A stretch of 64,000 nt of DNA from Galbitalea sp036271875 (GCA_036271875.1 DATAZU010000020.1:124001-188000); one strand, 5' to 3'. Shown: positions 41,483 through 50,195, counted from the first letter of the stretch. The notes: generated by a model from the letters alone, not told the origin. Numbers and translations: made by a program.

Positions 41483-44041
41483 CTAACGGTCGGGGAACTG
41501 TTCGAGCTCTTCTCGGAGTTCATCGCGCCCACTGACTCCGAGCTTGCGGTAGACGTGGGCAAGATGGTTCTCGACGGTTCGAGTCGATAGCCCGAGTTTC
41601 TCGGCGATCTCGCGACTGCGCTCGCGGCCTCCCGCGGCGAGAGCGACGGACCACTCACGCTCGCTGAGTTCGAGTGACCCGCGCAGCCGTCGATCCCGCC
41701 GATACCCGGAGAGACCGCGACCGTGGGCGGCAATGAAGAGAAGCGCCTTGCGTTCTCGCTCACCCTTGCCCGCTCGACGAAACAGCTGAGCGGCGTCGAA
41801 CGCCGCATCAACCGCACCGACCGCGAGCCCCGCCTCAAGGAGCAGGGCGGCGGCGGACAGCAGGGCTTCGGGGTCGGCTGCCACGGACGCCTCGGTGTGC
41901 GCGAGCATCGAGTTGATCAGGATGCCCTGGCCCGTCCTGCCGATCTCGCGGTAAAGCCCCAGCACTTGGTCTGCCTGGCCCAGTCGCACGGCCGTGTAGA
42001 TGCTGAGCGCGGCGATCGCGTGAGCCTGCACCCGAACGGCTCGCTCGCCCGCAATCGCAACGGCCTCTGCCGCGGCGAGCGGGTTATCCGCGTTCAGCCA
42101 TGCTGTGACCTCGCTGCGCTGAAGCATCTCCTTCACGTCGCCGCTCGGTTCGGTGCGCAGGAAGTCACGTGCGATCGCCCGCAGACCGAGCTGCGCCGCC
42201 GCTGTCGCGCGTGTCGCCTTGGCCTGCGCGAGGCCGCCGCCGACATCCCGCCAGTTGAGTTGGTCGATTGCGTCTGCGGAGACATCGAATGCACGGTCAA
42301 CCCATCCGCCATACAGGTCAACCAGCGCGAGCTCGTTCGACCACATCCCGATGTCGTCGCTCGAACTCTCTTTGCGGTGGTGCTGCGCGAACACGCGTCC
42401 GGCGTCGAGGCCCTGTTCGTATGCGATCACTCGAAACTCGAAGACATCGAGCAAGCTGCCGGCGGTCGGGAACGACAGTCGTTCGAGCTCGGCGAGGGGT
42501 CGCGCCCGTCCAATCGCTGCCTTTGCCCTCGCAAAGTCGCTGATCTGCGCCGCGTAGATCACCTCATACGCGGTGGCCGCGAGCAGCGCGAGCGAGTCAG
42601 CCGAACCGCTGGGCGGACCCTGCGGCTCGGGGAACGGACCCTCGCCAATCGTCAGCCGCCAGCGCGCAATGTCGGTTTCGATCAGCGATCGCGCCGCGGG
42701 ATCGGTCACTCGCTCGAGTTCCGCAGTCTCATTGCGAATCGCATCGAGTGGACGCTCGCGTGTGATGGCATCGTGCCGTGCGCTCTCGCGAGTAATCATG
42801 GCGCGCTCGCGGTCGGTCGTCGCCTGGGCTCGTGCGTCCTCGAGTGCCGCAGTTGCATCTGGACTCTTCATCGAGGACAGCGCCGCAGCGCGAACCAGGA
42901 GGGCGTCGAACGAAACTCGATCACTCAGCGCCAGGGTCACGAGTCGCAGCGCCAGCACATGATCGCTCAGGGCATACGCGTATCGGGCCGCCCAGGTGAG
43001 TTCTGCGCTCGCCGGCGGCGCGGATGTTTCGGCCAGCAGGACGTCCGTTCGAAACCGCTCCCCGTCATCGATACCCGGCCCGCTTCGGTGTGCCGCTTCG
43101 ATTCGGCTCGCGTCCAGTTCGGCGGCAGTCATTTCGGCGATGAGCACGTCAGCGAACAGCGGGTGCGAGAGGCGAATCTGTCCCTCGCCCGATTCGACGA
43201 ACAGCCCGAGGTCGACGAGGCGCTCAACCAATTCGCCCTGCCCGAGAAGCGCGGTCGGCCACGGCTGCGCAACCGCGACCAGGCGGGCCAGCGCCCGGTC
43301 GACGTCAGGGAGCTCCTCGAAGCGTGCCTGGATGCCATCGCGCAGTCGACTGGGAAGGGCAGTGCTGTCGATGTGCAGCCCGCGGTCACTCACCGTAATT
43401 GTGCCGTGATCGACCGATGCGGTGAGCAGTTCGCGAAGGAACAGCGGGTTTCCGTCTGCGGTCGTAACGAGCTGGCGAAGACTGGCGGGTTCGACCGTTC
43501 CGCCCAGCGCTCGCTCCACTAGCCTGCTCGCCGTCTCAGTGCTGATTCCGTCGAGTTCGAATGTCTCGGTCGCCCCGTCATCGATCAGTCGGGCCAGGGG
43601 CCCCGTGATGTCGTGCTCGGTGCGGGCGGTGATCAGGCAGCGCACTCCGGCCACTCGAACCAGCTGATAGATCGTGGATGCGGAAACGTCATCAAGAAGC
43701 GGCCCGTCGTCGATGGCGAGCACAAAGCGGTCAGCCTGCGCGGAGATACGTGAGTACAGCTGCTGCAGACGCTCTGCCACCGAGACCGATTTGGCGTCAC
43801 CGAACCGTGCCAGGGTCGGTGCCATGGCGGCGAGGGGAATCGTGCTCAGTTCGCGGAGCGCGACGACGCTCAGCACGTCGACCCCTCCGGCGGCGAGCTC
43901 CTCGGCGACCGCGGCGGCAAGCGTGGTCTTGCCGACCCCGCCGGGACCACGAATCAGCTGCACACGAGCGCGCGAAAGGCGCATTCTCGAGACGAGCTCA
44001 TCGCGCGAAGCGAGGTCGATAGAAATCGGCCAGTCCAGCAC
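41483..44041 (-). CDS. Large LuxR-type ATPase regulator (LAL/MalT-like)
   Basis: The protein has 852 residues from a GTG with GAGGGG upstream. An AAA/STAND ATPase lies at the N-terminus (Walker A GPGGVGKTTLAAAV near residue 33; Walker B FVLAIDDGPLLDD), followed by a helical repeat-like middle and a C-terminal GerE helix-turn-helix (SREIAEKLGLSTRTVENHLAHVYRKL). Such proteins sense small sugars or inducers. It lies just upstream of the alpha-mannosidase on the same strand (142-base gap) and is its likely activator. Confidence 0.9.
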   Translation of the reverse strand: MLDWPISIDLASRDELVSRMRLSRARVQLIRGPGGVGKTTLAAAVAEELAAGGVDVLSVVALRELSTIPLAAMAPTLARFGDAKSVSVAERLQQLYSRISAQADRFVLAIDDGPLLDDVSASTIYQLVRVAGVRCLITARTEHDITGPLARLIDDGATETFELDGISTETASRLVERALGGTVEPASLRQLVTTADGNPLFLRELLTASVDHGTITVSDRGLHIDSTALPSRLRDGIQARFEELPDVDRALARLVAVAQPWPTALLGQGELVERLVDLGLFVESGEGQIRLSHPLFADVLIAEMTAAELDASRIEAAHRSGPGIDDGERFRTDVLLAETSAPPASAELTWAARYAYALSDHVLALRLVTLALSDRVSFDALLVRAAALSSMKSPDATAALEDARAQATTDRERAMITRESARHDAITRERPLDAIRNETAELERVTDPAARSLIETDIARWRLTIGEGPFPEPQGPPSGSADSLALLAATAYEVIYAAQISDFARAKAAIGRARPLAELERLSFPTAGSLLDVFEFRVIAYEQGLDAGRVFAQHHRKESSSDDIGMWSNELALVDLYGGWVDRAFDVSADAIDQLNWRDVGGGLAQAKATRATAAAQLGLRAIARDFLRTEPSGDVKEMLQRSEVTAWLNADNPLAAAEAVAIAGERAVRVQAHAIAALSIYTAVRLGQADQVLGLYREIGRTGQGILINSMLAHTEASVAADPEALLSAAALLLEAGLAVGAVDAAFDAAQLFRRAGKGERERKALLFIAAHGRGLSGYRRDRRLRGSLELSEREWSVALAAGGRERSREIAEKLGLSTRTVENHLAHVYRKLGVSGRDELREELEQFPDR

Positions 44042-44170
44042 GGCATCCCCTCGCCTATCGTTTCTGCCAGCATCATTCTGGCCCCACAGACGGCCGCGCG
44101 CGTGAGTATGTCTTACCTAATCGGGGCGGGCGGTCGGCGATCCGCTTCGCGGCGATGGGACAATGGGGGC

Positions 44171-45379
44171 ATGGCACGCGAACGACCCACCAACGGCGGC
44201 ACCCAGGTGCGCCCAACAACCGAGGGCTGGTCGCAGCAACTGGCGGAGGATGGACGACCGCTGCTGCAGTTCGCCTCGCCGCGTCGCAAACAGCCCGAGG
44301 TTCACCTCGCGGATCTCAGCCTCGCCGAGCGACGGGCGCGACTCGTCGAACTCGGGCATCCGGCATTTCGCGCCACCCAGCTGTCCAACCACTACTTCGC
44401 CCGCTATACCAGCGAACCAGACGACATGACCGATCTGCCTGCGGAGGGCCGCGCGGCGTTGGTCGAGTCGCTGCTCCCGCCGCTGCTGACAGAGGTTCGC
44501 CGACTACGCACCGACAAGGGTGAGACGATCAAGTTTTTGTGGAAGCTGTTCGATGGCGCTCTCGTCGAGTCGGTTCTCATGCGTTATCCGGGCCGCATCA
44601 CGCTGTGTGTGTCTTCCCAGGCGGGTTGCGGCATGAACTGCCCCTTCTGCGCCACCGGGCAGGCGGGCCTTACTCGCAATCTCTCCGCAGCCGAGATCGT
44701 CGACCAGGTGGTCGCAGCGAACCGCGCGATCGTTGCGGGAGAGCTGGGCGGCCTCCGTACCGATGGCGGGCATGACGCCGAGCGAGTCACGAACATTGTC
44801 TTCATGGGAATGGGCGAACCGCTCGCGAACTACGCGCGCGTCATGAAGGCTCTGCATCGCATGGTCGACCCGGCGCCCGAGGGACTCGGGATGTCGGCAC
44901 GGCAGATCACGGTCTCGTCGGTCGGACTCGTCCCGGCGATTCTGAAGCTCGCCGAGGAAAAGCTGCCGGTTCGCTTCGCGTTGTCGCTGCACGCGCCGGA
45001 TGACACGCTTCGGGACGAGCTCATCCCGGTGAACTCGCGCTGGAAGGTCGACGAGGCGCTGGATGCCGCACGCAATTACTTCGAGAAGACGGGTCGTCGG
45101 GTCTCCATCGAGTACGCGCTCATCAAGGACATGAACGATCACGGCTGGCGTGCCGACCTGCTGGCCGACAAGCTCAATGCACGGGGGCGCGGATGGGTAC
45201 ACGTCAATCCGATTCCCCTGAATCCGACACCGGGTTCGGTCTGGACGGCCTCGGAGCGAGATGTCACGAACGAGTTCATCGACCGACTCGAGCGCGCGGG
45301 CATCCCGACCACGCTGCGCGACACTCGCGGCAAGGAGATCGACGGCGCCTGCGGTCAGCTGGCTGCTGCCGACACCTAG
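44171..45379 (+). CDS. rlmN: 23S rRNA (adenine2503-C2)-methyltransferase
   Basis: The ATG at 44171 follows GGGGG; the frame opens earlier at 44102 without support. The product has 402 residues. The radical-SAM cluster motif is CGMNCPFCATGQAG (Cx3Cx2C). The methyl-carrying Cys lies near the C-terminus in IDGACGQL, and GMGEPLANY is the SAM-binding GGE-type motif. It methylates A2503 of 23S rRNA and some tRNAs. It is divergent from the LuxR gene; its stop overlaps the converging regulator gene within CTAG. Confidence 0.95.
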   Translation: MARERPTNGGTQVRPTTEGWSQQLAEDGRPLLQFASPRRKQPEVHLADLSLAERRARLVELGHPAFRATQLSNHYFARYTSEPDDMTDLPAEGRAALVESLLPPLLTEVRRLRTDKGETIKFLWKLFDGALVESVLMRYPGRITLCVSSQAGCGMNCPFCATGQAGLTRNLSAAEIVDQVVAANRAIVAGELGGLRTDGGHDAERVTNIVFMGMGEPLANYARVMKALHRMVDPAPEGLGMSARQITVSSVGLVPAILKLAEEKLPVRFALSLHAPDDTLRDELIPVNSRWKVDEALDAARNYFEKTGRRVSIEYALIKDMNDHGWRADLLADKLNARGRGWVHVNPIPLNPTPGSVWTASERDVTNEFIDRLERAGIPTTLRDTRGKEIDGACGQLAAADT

Positions 45380-46050
45380 CCTCGCGCGTTCGGCGTGAGC
45401 AACCCGCGGTCATAGCCCGCGGCAACGGCGGCCGCGCGGTCGTTGACTTCGAGCTTGGCGTACAGGTTGAGCAGGTGGGATTTCACCGTCGCTTCGCTGA
45501 CGAACAGCTTTCCGGCGATGTCGCGGTTGGTGTTCCCCGCCGCGACGAGCCGGAGCACCTCGAGTTCTCGCTGGCTGAGGTTGCCGGTCTCTGGCGCACG
45601 AACGCGCGACATCAGTCTGCTGGCGACCGCGGGTGAAAGGGCGGCTTCCCCGCGGGCCGCGGCACGCACCGCGGCGAACAGTTCGTCGCGCGGAGCATCC
45701 TTCAGCAGGTATCCGGTCGCTCCCGCCTCGATGGCGGGTAGCACGTAGCTGTCCGTGTCGTATGTCGTGAGTACGAGGACTCGCGACCGGATGCCACGGC
45801 GCACGAACTCGCGGATGGCGGCGAGACCGTCCATCCCGGGCATCCGCAGATCCATCAGCACGACATCGGGATCGAGCTCCCGTGCGAGCCGGATCGCCTC
45901 AGCGCCATCGGTTGCCTGGCCGACGATCGCGAACTCCGCATCCGCCGAGAACATCCCCGCGAGCCCATCACGCACCACAGGATGATCGTCGACGAGCAGG
46001 ATGCTGATCGTCGCGCCCGGTTCCGGAAGAGCATCCGGCTGGGTGCTCAT
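45376..46050 (-). CDS. NarL/FixJ-type response regulator 1
   Basis: The protein has 224 residues. The receiver domain has the acidic pair LLVDDHPVVRDGL and phospho-acceptor Asp67 in VVLMDLRMPGMDG; the C-terminal GerE domain has LSQRELEVLRLVAAG and SEATVKSHLLNLYAKL. It overlaps its histidine kinase by ATGA. It shares high similarity in layout with the regulator at 62746-63360. The target genes are unknown. Confidence 0.95.
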   Translation of the reverse strand: MSTQPDALPEPGATISILLVDDHPVVRDGLAGMFSADAEFAIVGQATDGAEAIRLARELDPDVVLMDLRMPGMDGLAAIREFVRRGIRSRVLVLTTYDTDSYVLPAIEAGATGYLLKDAPRDELFAAVRAAARGEAALSPAVASRLMSRVRAPETGNLSQRELEVLRLVAAGNTNRDIAGKLFVSEATVKSHLLNLYAKLEVNDRAAAVAAGYDRGLLTPNARG

Positions 46051-47306
46051 CCTTGACCCCCGGGGGTGACCGGGACCCGAACGGACACAGCTGTTCCGTG
46101 CCCCGGTTCGGATTCAACCTGTACCGAACCGGACAACTGCTCGACCCTCTCGCGCAGAGCAACGAGACCGAACCCACCAGCGCCGGCCACCGGTCGTGCC
46201 GGGTCGAACCCGATACCGTCATCGCGAACATCGAGCGCCACCTCGTCCGTGAGGTAGGAGAGCGTCACGCCCACCCGACCGGCGTCCGCGTGTTTGGCGA
46301 CGTTCGCGAGCGCCTCCTGGGCAGCGCGCAGCAGCGCGACCTCGGCCTCGGATGCCACCGGTTCGACAGTTCCCGTCGTGGTCACCTGCACGGGAATACC
46401 CTGGCGCGCCGACCAGCGTTCGGCAACCTCGACGAGAGCATCGCTCAGTCGCGCCGACTCAAGGGCCTCCGGCCGCAAGGCGGAAACCGAGCGCCGTGCG
46501 TCGGACAGGCTCTCGCGGGCGAGCGCGGATGCCGCGTCGAAGTGCTGACGACGTTTCCCTGGGTCGCTCCCGGCGAGTTCGGCTGCCTCAAGCTGCGTAA
46601 TGATTCCGATGAGCCCCTGGGCGAGAGTGTCGTGGATCTCGCGCGCCATCCGCGCGCGCTCGTCAAGCATCCCGGCCTGGCGTGCCCTGGTCACGAGCTG
46701 CTCTTGCAGCGCCGCGTTTTCCGCGAGGCTCGCCTCAAGCCGCGCGTTCGCCGCACGAACCTCCTCGAGCGCCTTAGAGCGCTCGACGCCGAGTTCGTCG
46801 CTGGTCCACTGGATCCAGCAGAAAAGGCACATCGCGAGAACGTTGATGAACACGATCGCGATCGTCGCGGTGATACCGAGCGAGGTGGTCTTGGGAATTC
46901 CGGACGCCTGGGCCAGCCCCGCGATCGCCGCAACGGCGGCAACGCCCAGCAGGCGCCACGGCCAGGGCAACAGTGCGAAAGCGTAGATGAACCCAGCGAC
47001 GGCGAACACTCCGAACCAGGCCTCGTGAGCGACCTCCACGCCGAAGAGCACGATAACCCCGACGACGAAAACCGCTCTGAACCATTGACGCGCTCGCAGG
47101 CGTCGAGGGATTGAGAACAGGCCGATCATCCAGGCTGTGGTAATCCCGGACAACACGAGGCTGACGATCAACCGGGACCGGTGGTCGTGGTCAACAACGA
47201 TCGTAAAAGCAATGAGTGCCGCGACGACGACGTACGGAATGACTTCGATGACGGGGAACAGCCTGCGGTCGGACAGGAGGCGGGACAGCGGTGCCGAGTT
47301 CGTCAT
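46047..47306 (-). CDS. Membrane sensor histidine kinase 1 (HisKA_3 type)
   Basis: The protein has 419 residues. About five or six membrane segments fill the first 165 residues, then a coiled coil (about 170-215) leads to the phosphorylation site His225 in ERARMAREIHDTLAQGLIGII and an HATPase domain with DDGIGFDPARP. There is no large extracellular domain, so the signal is probably sensed in or near the membrane. It is the partner of the regulator downstream and follows a four-helix membrane protein gene. Confidence 0.93.
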   Translation of the reverse strand: MTNSAPLSRLLSDRRLFPVIEVIPYVVVAALIAFTIVVDHDHRSRLIVSLVLSGITTAWMIGLFSIPRRLRARQWFRAVFVVGVIVLFGVEVAHEAWFGVFAVAGFIYAFALLPWPWRLLGVAAVAAIAGLAQASGIPKTTSLGITATIAIVFINVLAMCLFCWIQWTSDELGVERSKALEEVRAANARLEASLAENAALQEQLVTRARQAGMLDERARMAREIHDTLAQGLIGIITQLEAAELAGSDPGKRRQHFDAASALARESLSDARRSVSALRPEALESARLSDALVEVAERWSARQGIPVQVTTTGTVEPVASEAEVALLRAAQEALANVAKHADAGRVGVTLSYLTDEVALDVRDDGIGFDPARPVAGAGGFGLVALRERVEQLSGSVQVESEPGHGTAVSVRVPVTPGGQG

Positions 47307-47360
47307 CGCTGTCCCTTCCCTGTTGTCCGCAGCTGGAGAGCGTGCTGGTCTGAACAGAAT

Positions 47361-47819
47361 CTACGCCGCGCGCTCCGCTGCCCCTGCGGCAAACGATTCG
47401 CGAACCCGCTTGCGGTTCGCAAGGATGACGACGACCACGAGGATTGCGCCGCAGGTCGCCTGCTCAATCCTCATCCAGAGCGGGAAGTCGCCCGGGATCG
47501 CGACCAGGATCACCGCAATCACAACGACCATGATCGCCGACACCAGGCGCAGCCGACGGTAGTGCCTGGCATTGCCAGATCGAGCGCCCATCGCGAAGCG
47601 GAGCATCAGCGCCGCGGTAACCACGACGATGGACCCACGGATCCAGACCGTGGTGTTGACGAGGCTAGGATCGCTGGCGAACACGATCGCAGCGACGATG
47701 GTGAGGGCGCTGAGTCCGAGGTAGACACCCACGAGCGCGACGACGGGCCGGAACCCCTCCCTGGTTGCGGATGCGCGCTCCGAACTGGCGGAGATCGAGG
47801 GCGTGGTTGTTGTAGACAC
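47361..47819 (-). CDS. Small four-helix membrane protein next to the two-component system
   Basis: The start is the GTG at 47819, with AAGGAG nine bases before it; the longer frame to 47912 lacks a site. The product has 152 residues with four membrane segments (VVALVGVYLGLSALTIVAAIVF, then GSIVVVTAALMLRFAM, LVSAIMVVVIAVILVAIP, and CGAILVVVVILANRKRV). I do not recognise a family. It is 54 bases upstream of the histidine kinase on the same strand and could be its accessory sensor. Confidence 0.75.
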   Translation of the reverse strand: MSTTTTPSISASSERASATREGFRPVVALVGVYLGLSALTIVAAIVFASDPSLVNTTVWIRGSIVVVTAALMLRFAMGARSGNARHYRRLRLVSAIMVVVIAVILVAIPGDFPLWMRIEQATCGAILVVVVILANRKRVRESFAAGAAERAA

Positions 47820-47989
47820 GATTGCTCCTTGGATTGGGCAAGACGAGGAGTGGATGAAGAGATCGAGATGATCTGACCTCTTTAGCCTCGCAATCGCGCG
47901 GCATCGTGACATCCGTTGCTCGGGTGCGACCCACGCTCAAAGGATGAATTCGTGAGTCAACCGATCGGCTGATGCCGCCACGAGTAAGA

Positions 47990-48023
47990 CGGGCCCGCCC
48001 GAACCTCAGAAGGGGCGGACCCG
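47990..48023 (-). terminator. Hairpin terminator of the DUF6230/DUF6114 operon
   Basis: Arms 47990-48000 (CGGGCCCGCCC) and 48013-48023 (GGGCGGACCCG) pair with one mismatch around a 12-base loop. On the minus strand the stem is followed by TCTTACTC. It lies after the last gene of the minus-strand operon, beyond the 16-bp tandem repeats, and before the next gene start at 47819. Confidence 0.6.
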
Positions 48024-48040
48024 AGTCGTGCTCGAGTTCG

Positions 48041-48120
48041 GTGGTGCTACTCGAAACTGTGCTTACTCAAAGCTGTGCCTACTCAAAGCTGTGCCTACTC
48101 AAAGGTGTGCCTATTCAAAA
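48041..48120. repeat. 16-bp tandem repeat, four clear copies plus one degenerate
   Basis: The unit CTGTGCCTACTCAAAG occurs at 48057-48072 (one change), 48073-48088 and 48089-48104 (exact), and 48105-48120 (three changes). The stretch 48041-48056 (GTGGTGCTACTCGAAA) looks like a decayed fifth copy. The array is the 3' untranslated region of the minus-strand operon, and the stop codon of the last gene lies inside the final copy. The 16-bp period is not a multiple of three, consistent with non-coding DNA. There are no spacers, so it is not a CRISPR. Confidence 0.9.
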
Positions 48121-48776
48121 AACTGGTGCGAATTGTCGAAGTGGATACTGTTCGCCGTCACCCCAACGAGACCCAGATTGACGCTGAGCAGGGTCGAGGG
48201 CAGCTTCTCGTTCGACGGAATCGGAGTGTCGGCGCCCAGCGTCAGCCCCAGGCCGCCGAGCAGAGTGGCCGAGACCGAGTCCACGTACGCGACAACGTGC
48301 CCCTGCAGCCTCATCTGTGTTGCCGTGGAAACCAGACCGGGCGTATCTCCGGATGGCCGAACGTCAAGCGAGAAATCGTTGATCGTGATCGAGTCGGCCG
48401 CGAGTCGGATGACCGTGGTGCGGTCGCCGTTCGCCAGTCGGACGGTCACGAGGCTGACACCCTGCAGCCCGGTGAACGACAGCGAGGATCCACCCAGCTG
48501 TGCCGCTGGCAGGGTCATCGTCGGCGCATCCGGATCGGGTGACGTCACGAGCGGGATCACCGGGATGCCACCCGGTGCCGATGTGCCGCCAAGTAGACCT
48601 CCGATCAGCCCCCCACCGCTTCCACCGGATGGGTCGGTTGGCGTTGGCGTTGGCGCCGGCGTGCTGCAGTCCATCAGCAGCGGGATGCACAGCGAGTCTG
48701 GCTCGCTGGATGGCACCCTCGCCGCCCCAATACCGCAGACGCCCAAGATGAAGCAGGCAGCGACGGCGCCGCTCAC
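48111..48776 (-). CDS. Secreted or membrane-anchored protein with a Pro/Thr and Gly linker
   Basis: From a GTG at 48776 the product has 221 residues: one hydrophobic segment (AVAACFILGVCGIGAA), a linker TPAPTPTPTDPSGGSGGG and an extracellular beta-rich region (LPAAQLGGSSLSFTGLQG, ADSITINDFSLDV). No ribosome site precedes the GTG. The frame stays open upstream through the 39-bp repeats without a start codon, encoding a basic cytoplasmic stretch (RPKHSRSRRSV) that would suit the membrane segment, so the true start is uncertain. It is third in an operon with DUF6114 and DUF6230 genes. Function unknown. Confidence 0.65.
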   Translation of the reverse strand: MSGAVAACFILGVCGIGAARVPSSEPDSLCIPLLMDCSTPAPTPTPTDPSGGSGGGLIGGLLGGTSAPGGIPVIPLVTSPDPDAPTMTLPAAQLGGSSLSFTGLQGVSLVTVRLANGDRTTVIRLAADSITINDFSLDVRPSGDTPGLVSTATQMRLQGHVVAYVDSVSATLLGGLGLTLGADTPIPSNEKLPSTLLSVNLGLVGVTANSIHFDNSHQFFE

Positions 48777-48850
48777 GGAACGGCGGGACCGCGAATGTTT
48801 TGGCCGTCCACCGGTCGCATCGGGCTCTTCGTCACGCTCGAAGTCGCCCG

Positions 48851-48922
48851 CTTGTCTGGAGCCGGCTACGACCGGCTCTGCACGCTGTGCTTGTCTGGAG
48901 CCGGCTACGACCGGCTCTGCAC
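48851..48922. repeat. Two direct copies of a 33-bp hairpin unit, period 39 bp
   Basis: The 33-bp units 48851-48883 and 48890-48922 are identical and separated by six bases. Each contains the perfect inverted repeat GAGCCGG-CTACGA-CCGGCTC. The DUF6114 stop codon (48907-48905) lies in one copy, so the repeat crosses the end of that gene and the presumed 5' region of the next. A 39-bp period keeps reading frame. It resembles a REP-like hairpin element duplicated in tandem. Confidence 0.85.
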
Positions 48923-49444
48923 TAAAGGGAGTGGCTCCTTTGCGCGCTTGTCGGGTGTTGCATTGGGCGTTTGGGTATCGTCCGCCGATGTGATCTTCGG
49001 CATCCAGGACACCACGATGATTCCGCCGACCGCTCCGAGAAGCATGCCGATGAAGAACCCGCCGAGGTTCAGGCCGATCAGCGAGTATACCGAGACGGCA
49101 AGTGCGATCACGCCGTAGAAGACGCGGTGAACCGGCGTGAACATGGCGAGAATCCCGAGGGTAACCACGATCACGGGGATGATGGTCGACTGCAGTCCCT
49201 CAATTCCGACCTGCACATGGATATTGCCGAGATCGAGTTGACCCGAAAAGAACAGCTCGATGCCCGACAGCATCAGGAGCAGCGCTCCCACGAACGGTCG
49301 CCCCACCCGCCAGCTGCGGAACTCGGTCCACGGGGCCGATGCACGCACCCGGCCGATGGATGCCCGATCGTCACGAGCGGACACCCGCGCGGCGTGATTG
49401 GCCCGCGCGGTGCGCAGATTCAGTTTCAGGTCCTCTAGAAGCAT
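48905..49444 (-). CDS. DUF6114-family membrane protein
   Basis: The ATG at 49444 overlaps the end of the DUF6230 gene by ten bases, giving 179 residues. A charged N-terminal tail of about 50 residues is followed by four membrane segments (PFVGALLLMLSGIELFFSG, TIIPVIVVTLGILAMFTP, VFYGVIALAVSVYSLIGLNLGG, FIGMLLGAVGGIIVV). The GAVGG...MLLG pattern and the partner gene fit the actinobacterial DUF6114/DUF6230 pair. Its C-terminus ends inside the 39-bp repeat (PLVQSRS). Function unknown; it may anchor or export its secreted partner. Confidence 0.8.
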   Translation of the reverse strand: MLLEDLKLNLRTARANHAARVSARDDRASIGRVRASAPWTEFRSWRVGRPFVGALLLMLSGIELFFSGQLDLGNIHVQVGIEGLQSTIIPVIVVTLGILAMFTPVHRVFYGVIALAVSVYSLIGLNLGGFFIGMLLGAVGGIIVVSWMPKITSADDTQTPNATPDKRAKEPLPLVQSRS

Positions 49445-50031
49445 GATGTGCCGTCCGTTACCTGAACGTGCATTCCGGTCAGATTGAACACGGAAGCGGT
49501 GGTCGACCACGAGGTCTGCTGCAGGTTCGTGATGTGGATGCCCGACGCGTCCTGTGCGAAGTCGCCCGCGGTGCCCTTCGGGGCTGTGTTGACCGTTGAC
49601 GCGTCGACCCCGATCCGGATGTTGTCGAAGGATGAGTCGCCCTTGAGATCCGTCATGCCGATCTGAAGGTTCGTGGCCGTCGCCGGCTTGCCGCCACCCC
49701 CGGCCGTAATCATGATGCCGACCTTGCCGCCGCCCGGCAGATTCGTGACAACCGACTGGCACAGGTTGGCCAGGCTGGCCTGGGCGATGTTCGCGATGGC
49801 GACCTGGTGGCTGTTACCCGCGGTGTCCTTGGTGGTTCCCGCGTACTGCGAAAAGCCTGTTCCGTTGAGTTGCGATGCGCTGATCTGGAACTGGCTGCCC
49901 GAGATGCTGAACGCGACAGGGACTGCGCCCTGCGCCACACCGCCCATCATGACAGTGGCCACTACCGCGACCGGCACGGCCGCAATGACTATGCGCCCGC
50001 TTCTCTTCTTGAGAACGTTGCGGAATTTCAT
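49435..50031 (-). CDS. DUF6230-family secreted protein
   Basis: The ATG at 50031 has AAGGAGG six bases before it; the frame to 50073 is unsupported. The product has 198 residues with a signal peptide (FRNVLKKRSGRIVIAAVPVA, then MMGGVAQGA) and a mature part of repeated beta strands (FSISGSQFQISASQLNGTGF, ATATNLQIGMTDLKG, NLTGMHVQVTDG). Such proteins occur next to DUF6114 membrane proteins in actinobacteria and have been labelled cholesterol esterase without proof. It is the first gene of the operon behind a structured leader. Confidence 0.82.
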   Translation of the reverse strand: MKFRNVLKKRSGRIVIAAVPVAVVATVMMGGVAQGAVPVAFSISGSQFQISASQLNGTGFSQYAGTTKDTAGNSHQVAIANIAQASLANLCQSVVTNLPGGGKVGIMITAGGGGKPATATNLQIGMTDLKGDSSFDNIRIGVDASTVNTAPKGTAGDFAQDASGIHITNLQQTSWSTTASVFNLTGMHVQVTDGTSCF

Positions 50032-50123
50032 GAATCCTCCTTGACCCAGTGCACTGGTGTGCTGGACATGCATCGACAGATGTACGTCCTATATAGAGCG
50101 ACCGCCAAAACTGCTCGGAATGA

Positions 50124-50195
50124 CGCCGATCCGCCTCGATTCTTCAAAGATCGGCGAATCTTGTCCGAATGCACCAAAAACCCCTCGAAAGAGGG
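50124..50195 (-). promoter_or_regulatory. Structured leader before the DUF6230 operon (possible attenuator)
   Basis: On the minus strand, CCCTC-TTTC-GAGGG (50195-50182) is followed by G and five T (50180-50176), the layout of a small intrinsic terminator. Further on lies an exact 8-bp inverted repeat, CGCCGATC (50156-50149) and GATCGGCG (50131-50124). Both are upstream of the start at 50031. They may form a terminator/antiterminator pair or mark the end of a short RNA. The remaining 50196-50296 should hold the HtrA promoter; I see no clear boxes. Confidence 0.45.

Noticed and set aside
41341..41838. N-terminal extension of the alpha-mannosidase to 41838
   Set aside because: It would overlap the end of the LuxR gene by 356 bases in another frame. 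The added sequence is Ser/Arg-rich and unlike GH38, and a TTG with AGGAGG exists at 41340.
41723..43522. 599-codon plus-strand frame opposite the LuxR-type regulator
   Set aside because: It is a shadow of a gene with clear Walker and HTH motifs.
46053..47114. 353-codon plus-strand frame opposite the histidine kinase
   Set aside because: It is a shadow frame; the kinase has H-box, HATPase motifs and a coupled regulator.
48041..48120. CRISPR array
   Set aside because: The 16-bp units are directly adjacent without spacers and no cas gene is present.
48028..48993. 321-codon plus-strand frame across the 16-bp repeats
   Set aside because: The minus strand carries the DUF6114 end and a protein with a membrane segment and a Pro/Thr linker. 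The plus frame translates repeats into CAYSK-like runs and has no support.
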